This document shows positions 58,330 through 64,000 of a stretch of DNA of 64,000 bases, piece by piece; within the stretch, counting starts at the first letter, position 1, and every line of letters begins with the position of its first letter. The translations under genes and the position numbers were made by a program. Below the pieces are notes generated by a model that was not told the origin of the DNA, ran no database searches, and saw nothing but the letters and a program-made list of their open reading frames with translations. Where the stretch lies: NCBI GenBank assembly GCA_020073585.1, contig JAIQEV010000001.1, positions 95,311 to 159,310 of the forward strand, in the 5' to 3' direction. The stretch comes from Terriglobia bacterium. GTDB taxonomy: Bacteria > Acidobacteriota > Terriglobia > Acidiferrales > UBA7541.

Positions 58330-61300
58330 GTGAACTTCGTGCGACGCCATGCCGTCCTTGCTTACCTATGCGGATTGCTGCTGCTGGCCTTAGGGATCAG
58401 CTCGGCCAGCCAGCTGCCGAAGACGACGGCCGCAAGCGAACACAAGCGCCAATCTTCCGTGCGTGCCCAATCCAAGCCCGCGATTCCCCCGCATCTGGAT
58501 GGCACGTACAGCAAGCTCCCCCTCAGTTTTGAAGCCAATCAGGGACAGACCGATAAGCGAGTGAAATTTGTCTCCCGGGGTCAGGGCTATTCCCTCTTTT
58601 TGACTTCCAACGAGGCTGTGCTGGCGCTGAAAAAGCCGGGAACTGCCGGCCGCCTATCACCGCGAGCCGCGAACCAAGGATCTGTCGTCTCGGACGTCGA
58701 GTCTTCTCCTGCGGTGGTGCGCATGCAACTGTTGGGCGCGAATGCGGATGCGCAGATCCGCGGGTTGGAGGAGCTCTCCGGCAAGAGCAATTACTTCATC
58801 GGCAGCGATTCCAAGAACTGGCGCACCGATGTCCCCAACTACGCCCAGGTGAAGTATGAGGCTATTTATCCGGGCGTGGATCTCGTTTACTACGGAAATC
58901 AGCGCCAGCTCGAATATGACTTCATTGTTGCTCCCGGCAGCGATCCCCAGGCCATTACCTTAGGGTTTGCAGGGGAGGGGTTTGTCCCGGCCCAGGGGCC
59001 GCGGGCAGCAGCGCCCCTGCGCATTGATGAGCAGGGCGACCTGATTCTTGGTGGCGACGCGGGCGAGGTCCGGCTCCACAAGCCTATCGTGTACCAGGCT
59101 GCGGACGGCGATCCCCGAGCGAAAGCCGGGAATCGCAAGTCTCTGGAGGGCCATTACGTCCTCACCGCCGACAACCGCGTAACCTTTGCAATCCCCTCCT
59201 ACGATAAGACCAAGCCCCTCATCATCGATCCGGTTCTCACCTATGCGACCTATCTCGGCGGCACCGGGAACGATATCGGCATGGATATCACCCTGGACGC
59301 GGCGGGCAACGCTTATGTGGTTGGCACCACTACATCGCTTCTCTTCCCCACGACCGCCGGTACCTACCAATCGGTTCTTCGCGACGGACCTTGCGTCAAC
59401 ACGGTTTGCGGGGATGCCTTCGTCACCAAAATTGCCCCCACCGGCTCGGCGCTGGTCTTTTCCACTTATCTGGGCGGCAGTGGCCAGGACTATGCCCGCA
59501 GCATCGCCGTGGATGCCTCCGGGAACAGCTACGTGACGGGCGCCACCAATTCCCCCGATTTCCCCATGGCCAGCGCCATCCAGCCTGCCTATGGCGGAGG
59601 ATCCTCGGATGCTTTCGTGACGGCCATTGGCGCCGCCGGCAACACCCTGCTCTATTCCACCTACTTGGGCGGGAGCGATGCCGACCAGGGAATGGGCATT
59701 GCCGTTGACTCCACAGGCGAAGCGCATGTGGTGGGTTCCACGCTCTCCGCCAACTTTGCTCCTGCCAGCGCCCTCGGCGCCTGCCGCGGGGGCGGAATTT
59801 CGGACGCCTTCGTCTCCAAACTGAATTCCACCGGCACGGGATTCGTCTACTCCACATGCTTCGGGGGCAGCGGGTCCGATCAGGCCTACAGCGTCGCCTT
59901 GAATTCGACGGGTTACGCCTACATCGCCGGGTCTACATCCTCGTCCAATTTCCCCACGACGACGAGGGCGTATCAGAGCACTTTGCGCGGCGCGCAAAAT
60001 GCCTTTATCACCGTGGTCAATCCGACCGGAACCTCGCCGTTCTACTACTCCAGTTACTTCGGCGGCACGGGGAGCGACGATGCCCGGGCCATCGTTCTGG
60101 ACCCCAACAATTATGCCTACATAACAGGGGCCACCACCTCCGCCGATTTCCCGGTTTCCGCCGGGGTCTTCCAGTCCACCTACCATGGCGGCGGAGATGC
60201 CTATGTCGCCAAGCTGAATTTAACGGCCTCTGGCAAGTATTGCCTCGTCTACTCCACCTACCTTGGCGGCAGCGGGAACGAAGTTGGCCTGGGCGTTGCC
60301 GTGGACACGGCCCGCAACGTGTACGTGACCGGTGTCACCTCTTCCTTGGATTTTCCGCTGCTCAACGCCGTGCAGCCCGCTTACGGCGGCGGCTCTTCGG
60401 ACAGCTTCGTCGTCGAGCTGAATTATGTGGCTGCTTCCGCCATCTATTCGACCTACCTGGGAGGCAGCGGCGCTGAGGACAGCGGCCTGTGGGGAAACAT
60501 CGCGGTAGATAAATATGGCAACACGTACGTCGTGGGCGTCACCGATTCCGTCAACTTCCCCACGATAGCGGGAAGCGCCTTTCAGCCCGCAAACGCCGGG
60601 GGCTCGGACGCTTTCGTCGCTAAGATTGGTCTTTTCACCCCCACCGTGCCCGGCCTGCCGCTGCTTTGGCCGCTGCCGACGCTGGATGACCGCAGCATCC
60701 TGCAGCAAACCTACGCGGAGTACAATCGCGCCGTGGCCAATGCCTATCATGCGGGCATGGACCTCATGGCCCCCGCGGGCACTCCGATTGGCGCCGCCGC
60801 CGATGGCAACGTGGTGATGATGCAATTGAATCCCCCCCAGGGCAGCATCTGCTATGACCACGGATACGGGAACGTGGTCATCGTTCAACACACTCTTCCG
60901 AACGGGCAGACGGCGGATACGCACTACGCGCATATGCTCTCCATCGACCCGACCCTGCAGGCTCTTTGCGGCACCCCGGACTCGAGCTATCGCATCACTT
61001 GCAGCTCTCCCATCCCGGTCAAGGCTCAGCAAACCCTCGGCCAGGTTGGGCATACGGCTTGCGGCTACAGCGATACGAGCATCCTCGATACCCATCTGCA
61101 CTTTGAGTTTAAGAGTTTTCCCACCCTGGGAGCTCACGGGAACGATTCCGGCCCGTATCCCTACTCCTACGAGCCGCCCGAATCCTACGGCTGGTACAAT
61201 CCGCTCCGAAATCTGCACTCCTATACCGCTTTTTCGACCGCAATTCCGGTCGTCGTTTCCGCCAGCGCCCCCGTAAATCTCTTGACCGGTCCCGGCGGTT

Positions 61301-64000
61301 CCGGCACTACGGCTTATCGCGCGATCATGCAGGTGAATCCCGGCGACACCTTTGACGCCTTCGGGCTCAGTCCGGCGACCACGACTCCCGCATGTTCTTC
61401 CGGCTGGTACGAGGTTGCCAAGCTGGATGGAACCATGCCCTTCGACACCCTCAAGCCCGGACAGATACCCACGGGATGGCTCTGCGCGAATTATGTTTCT
61501 CCCATGGTTGCGCCCGGACCTATCCTCTCGGCCTCGCCCGCTACTCTCTCCTTCAGCGCCACGGCTGGCAGCGGCGTGAACCCCTCGCCGGCCACGGTCA
61601 ACGTGGCGAATATCGGTTCGGGCACGCTCAGTTTCACCGCCACCAGCGACTCGGCCTGGCTCTCCGTCACCCCCACAAGCGGAGCGGCGCCAAGCAGTCT
61701 GCAGGTCTCGGCCACGCTGGGAACTCTCGCCGCCGGCACGTACACCGGCCATATCACCGTGACGGCCCCGGGAGCTCAAGGCTCCCCCACCAGCGTCACG
61801 GTCACCTTTGTGGTGGCTTCGGCGACGCCGGTATTGTCCGTTTCACCGGCGACGCTCTCCTTCAGCGCCACGCAGGGCAGTGGTGTGAGCCCAGCTGCAG
61901 CCACGGTGAATGTGGCGAACATCGGAGCAGGCACGCTGAGCTTCACGGCAGCGAGCGATTCGGCCTGGCTCGCGGTCACGCCCGCAAGCGGCACGGCGCC
62001 GGCCAGCCTGCAGGTCTCGGCCACGCTGGGGACTCTTCTGGCCGGCACCTATACGGGGCACATCACCATCACGGCTGCGGGCGCGACGGGCTCCCCGGCA
62101 ACCGTCACCGTGACTTTTGTGGTGGGACCGCCGCCAACCTTGTCCGTTTCGCCGGCGACGCTGTCGTTCAGCGCCACGCAGGGCAGTGGCGTGAGTCCTG
62201 CTCCGGCCACGGTGAATGTGACGAACACCGGATCCGGCACGCTGAGCTTCACGGCGGCGAGCGATTCGAGCTGGCTCGCGGTTACGCCCGCAAGCGGCAC
62301 GGCGCCGGCCGGCCTGCAGGTTTCGGCCACCCTGGGGGCTCTTGTGGCCGGCACCTACACCGGGCACATCACGATCACCGCTGCGGGCGCGGTGGGCTCC
62401 CCGGCAACCGTTACGGTCACCTTTGTGGTGGCCGCGCCGTTGCCGGTTTTGTCTGTTTCGCCGGCCACGCTCTCCTTCAGTGCCGCGCAGGGCAGTGGCG
62501 TGAGCCCCGCTCCGGCCACGGTGAACGTAGCCAATACTGGCACGGGCACACTCAGCTTCACGGCGGCGAGCGATTCGGCTTGGCTCGCGGTCACGCCCGC
62601 GAGCGGCACGGCGCCGGCCAGCCTGCAGGTCTCGGCCACGCTGGGGACTCTCGTGGCCGGCACCTACACCGGGCACATCACCATCACCGCTGCGGGCGCA
62701 GTAGGCTCCCCGGCAACCGTCACTGTGACTTTTGCGGTGGCGCCACCGCCGGCGCCGGGCGGATTCTTCATCCGCGGCAACACCAGGCTGCAATCCACTG
62801 CCCAGACCACCATTGCGCAGGGATGGCCCGCGGGCGGGCAGCCGCAGCAGGGCGACTTGCTCGTCGCTTATGTGTGGTGGAACTCCTCCAGCGTGGCCAT
62901 TTCGACCTTTGCCGACAATTGCGGCAATACCTGGCTAGCGACACCCGCGCAGGCCGATTCCGTGGATAACGCGCAGGCACAGCTATTTTACGTGGCGGGG
63001 TCGAAGTCCTGCGGATCTTCACCCTACATCACGGTGACCTTCGCCTCGGCGGTTTCGAGCCGCATGCTCCTGGGCGACTGGTCCGGTGTGGGGGTCGGCG
63101 CCGCGTATTACGATGCCGGTGCCACCAATTTCCAGGCCTCCACCACCCTGCCTTCCTCCTCTGTAGCCACCAGCAACGCCAACGACCTCATCATTCAGGT
63201 CGCCGCGGGCAATAACTCCGCCGACAAGTTCACCTCCGGCAGCGGTTTCACGAACCGCGCCGCGGCGAATGGCTTGGTGCTGGCAGACAAAACCGTCTCG
63301 GCAGCGCAAAGCTACGCGACCGATCTCACCAGCAGCAACGCCGATAACCTGCTCAGCGGGATTTTCGCCTTCGAGCTGACTACCGCGGCGGCGTTCCCTC
63401 TGCAGAGCGGCAACAACGCCCTTACGGCCACGACCATCAGTTGTAGTTACCCGCAGAGTGTGAAGGCCGGCGATCTCTTGGCGGCCTATATACAGTGGCC
63501 TGCCGGTAGCAGCGTGACCCTGTCCCTTTCCGACAACGTCAACGGCGCCTGGCTGGCCGCGGGCGGCCAGGCCTATGAGACGGCCGGGCCGCATTCCTCG
63601 CAGATGTTCTATCTGCCGAACTCCGCGGCGGGAACCATTACCGTCACGGCCACGCCATCGAATGGCGTCTCGCAATCGCTTTATATCGAGTGCACCGAGC
63701 TGACCGGCATGGCGACATCCAACGTGCTGGACGGCACGCCGGCGACGGCTGCGAACAGTTCGACCACCGTCACCACCCTGAAGGTGGGACCGGTGGTGAC
63801 CACCAACCCCAATGACGTCTTAATCCTGGGGTGCGCTACGAATGCCGGGAATAAGTTCACCCCGGATACGGGCTTCATCAATGTGCAGCAACTGAACCGT
63901 GACGTGATCGAAGCCGAGGCTGTCGGCGCGGCAGGCAGCTATACCCAGGCCTGTCGCGGTGGCGGCGCATATTACACCGGCTCACTGGCGGCCTTCCGAC
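58330..64000 (+). CDS. Very large secreted protein, incomplete at 3' end: N-terminal domain + SBBP beta-propeller repeats + M23 metallopeptidase-like domain + four BACON-like repeats + C-terminal beta-rich domains
   Basis: GTG start with GGAGGGGG upstream; signal 'MNFVRRHAVLAYLCGLLLLALGISSASQ'; at least 7 'YSTYLGGSG..D' SBBP repeats; 'HAGMD' and 'HLHFEF' (HxxxD, HxH); repeated 'SPATLSFSATQGSGVSPA'; frame 1 stays open to the window end in the stretches I translated. Not in the ORF track. Confidence 0.87.
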   Translation, partial: MNFVRRHAVLAYLCGLLLLALGISSASQLPKTTAASEHKRQSSVRAQSKPAIPPHLDGTYSKLPLSFEANQGQTDKRVKFVSRGQGYSLFLTSNEAVLALKKPGTAGRLSPRAANQGSVVSDVESSPAVVRMQLLGANADAQIRGLEELSGKSNYFIGSDSKNWRTDVPNYAQVKYEAIYPGVDLVYYGNQRQLEYDFIVAPGSDPQAITLGFAGEGFVPAQGPRAAAPLRIDEQGDLILGGDAGEVRLHKPIVYQAADGDPRAKAGNRKSLEGHYVLTADNRVTFAIPSYDKTKPLIIDPVLTYATYLGGTGNDIGMDITLDAAGNAYVVGTTTSLLFPTTAGTYQSVLRDGPCVNTVCGDAFVTKIAPTGSALVFSTYLGGSGQDYARSIAVDASGNSYVTGATNSPDFPMASAIQPAYGGGSSDAFVTAIGAAGNTLLYSTYLGGSDADQGMGIAVDSTGEAHVVGSTLSANFAPASALGACRGGGISDAFVSKLNSTGTGFVYSTCFGGSGSDQAYSVALNSTGYAYIAGSTSSSNFPTTTRAYQSTLRGAQNAFITVVNPTGTSPFYYSSYFGGTGSDDARAIVLDPNNYAYITGATTSADFPVSAGVFQSTYHGGGDAYVAKLNLTASGKYCLVYSTYLGGSGNEVGLGVAVDTARNVYVTGVTSSLDFPLLNAVQPAYGGGSSDSFVVELNYVAASAIYSTYLGGSGAEDSGLWGNIAVDKYGNTYVVGVTDSVNFPTIAGSAFQPANAGGSDAFVAKIGLFTPTVPGLPLLWPLPTLDDRSILQQTYAEYNRAVANAYHAGMDLMAPAGTPIGAAADGNVVMMQLNPPQGSICYDHGYGNVVIVQHTLPNGQTADTHYAHMLSIDPTLQALCGTPDSSYRITCSSPIPVKAQQTLGQVGHTACGYSDTSILDTHLHFEFKSFPTLGAHGNDSGPYPYSYEPPESYGWYNPLRNLHSYTAFSTAIPVVVSASAPVNLLTGPGGSGTTAYRAIMQVNPGDTFDAFGLSPATTTPACSSGWYEVAKLDGTMPFDTLKPGQIPTGWLCANYVSPMVAPGPILSASPATLSFSATAGSGVNPSPATVNVANIGSGTLSFTATSDSAWLSVTPTSGAAPSSLQVSATLGTLAAGTYTGHITVTAPGAQGSPTSVTVTFVVASATPVLSVSPATLSFSATQGSGVSPAAATVNVANIGAGTLSFTAASDSAWLAVTPASGTAPASLQVSATLGTLLAGTYTGHITITAAGATGSPATVTVTFVVGPPPTLSVSPATLSFSATQGSGVSPAPATVNVTNTGSGTLSFTAASDSSWLAVTPASGTAPAGLQVSATLGALVAGTYTGHITITAAGAVGSPATVTVTFVVAAPLPVLSVSPATLSFSAAQGSGVSPAPATVNVANTGTGTLSFTAASDSAWLAVTPASGTAPASLQVSATLGTLVAGTYTGHITITAAGAVGSPATVTVTFAVAPPPAPGGFFIRGNTRLQSTAQTTIAQGWPAGGQPQQGDLLVAYVWWNSSSVAISTFADNCGNTWLATPAQADSVDNAQAQLFYVAGSKSCGSSPYITVTFASAVSSRMLLGDWSGVGVGAAYYDAGATNFQASTTLPSSSVATSNANDLIIQVAAGNNSADKFTSGSGFTNRAAANGLVLADKTVSAAQSYATDLTSSNADNLLSGIFAFELTTAAAFPLQSGNNALTATTISCSYPQSVKAGDLLAAYIQWPAGSSVTLSLSDNVNGAWLAAGGQAYETAGPHSSQMFYLPNSAAGTITVTATPSNGVSQSLYIECTELTGMATSNVLDGTPATAANSSTTVTTLKVGPVVTTNPNDVLILGCATNAGNKFTPDTGFINVQQLNRDVIEAEAVGAAGSYTQACRGGGAYYTGSLAAFR
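61525..62757 (+). repeat. Four tandem 306-309-bp units encoding BACON-like domains
   Basis: Unit starts at 61525, 61834, 62140 and 62449; strong nucleotide identity between units. Confidence 0.85.

Noticed and set aside
58960-62793. Long minus-strand ORFs 58960..60186, 60220..61779 and 61843..62793
   Set aside because: Shadow ORFs opposite the SBBP/BACON coding frame; low-complexity Gly/Arg/Ala-rich translations. The plus frame has clear domains.

Overview
This 64-kb, high-GC window looks like part of a bacterial chromosome, probably Acidobacteriota-like; that is inferred from gene content and style, not tested. The left part (1-7.2 kb) holds housekeeping genes (prmC, prfA, a double-length thyX-like gene, rpmE) and several families of short palindromic or interspersed repeats, one of which lies inside prmC. 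Next comes a signalling region (7.4-15.3 kb): GGDEF-PilZ, two more PilZ proteins, a histidine kinase, a sigma-54 response regulator and a receiver-less sigma-54 activator. From about 15.6 to 53.2 kb there is a large exosortase-associated exopolysaccharide (EPS) locus: exosortase, EpsI, Wzz, BY-kinase, initiating sugar-phosphate transferase, glycosyltransferases, Wzy/ligase, Wzx and two CapK/PaaK-like enzymes. It includes a 1090-aa ORF that reads as a GT4 + GT2 + polysaccharide-deacetylase fusion. Within the locus is an operon for comA (phosphosulfolactate synthase), comB (2-phosphosulfolactate phosphatase) and an ATP-grasp ligase, close to a LarA-family (lactate racemase) gene. Good-looking sigma-54 (-24/-12) promoter candidates precede the exosortase operon, the comA operon, the methyltransferase-larA-deacetylase operon and the second receiver-less activator. 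I propose a sigma-54-controlled system that makes sulfolactate and may attach it to an exosortase-associated polysaccharide. The right end carries two paralogous beta-helix secreted proteins and a very large secreted SBBP-M23-BACON protein (58330 to beyond 64000). That last gene is missing from the supplied ORF track because it has no stop codon inside the window. All assignments come from reading motifs by eye; no database search was run.
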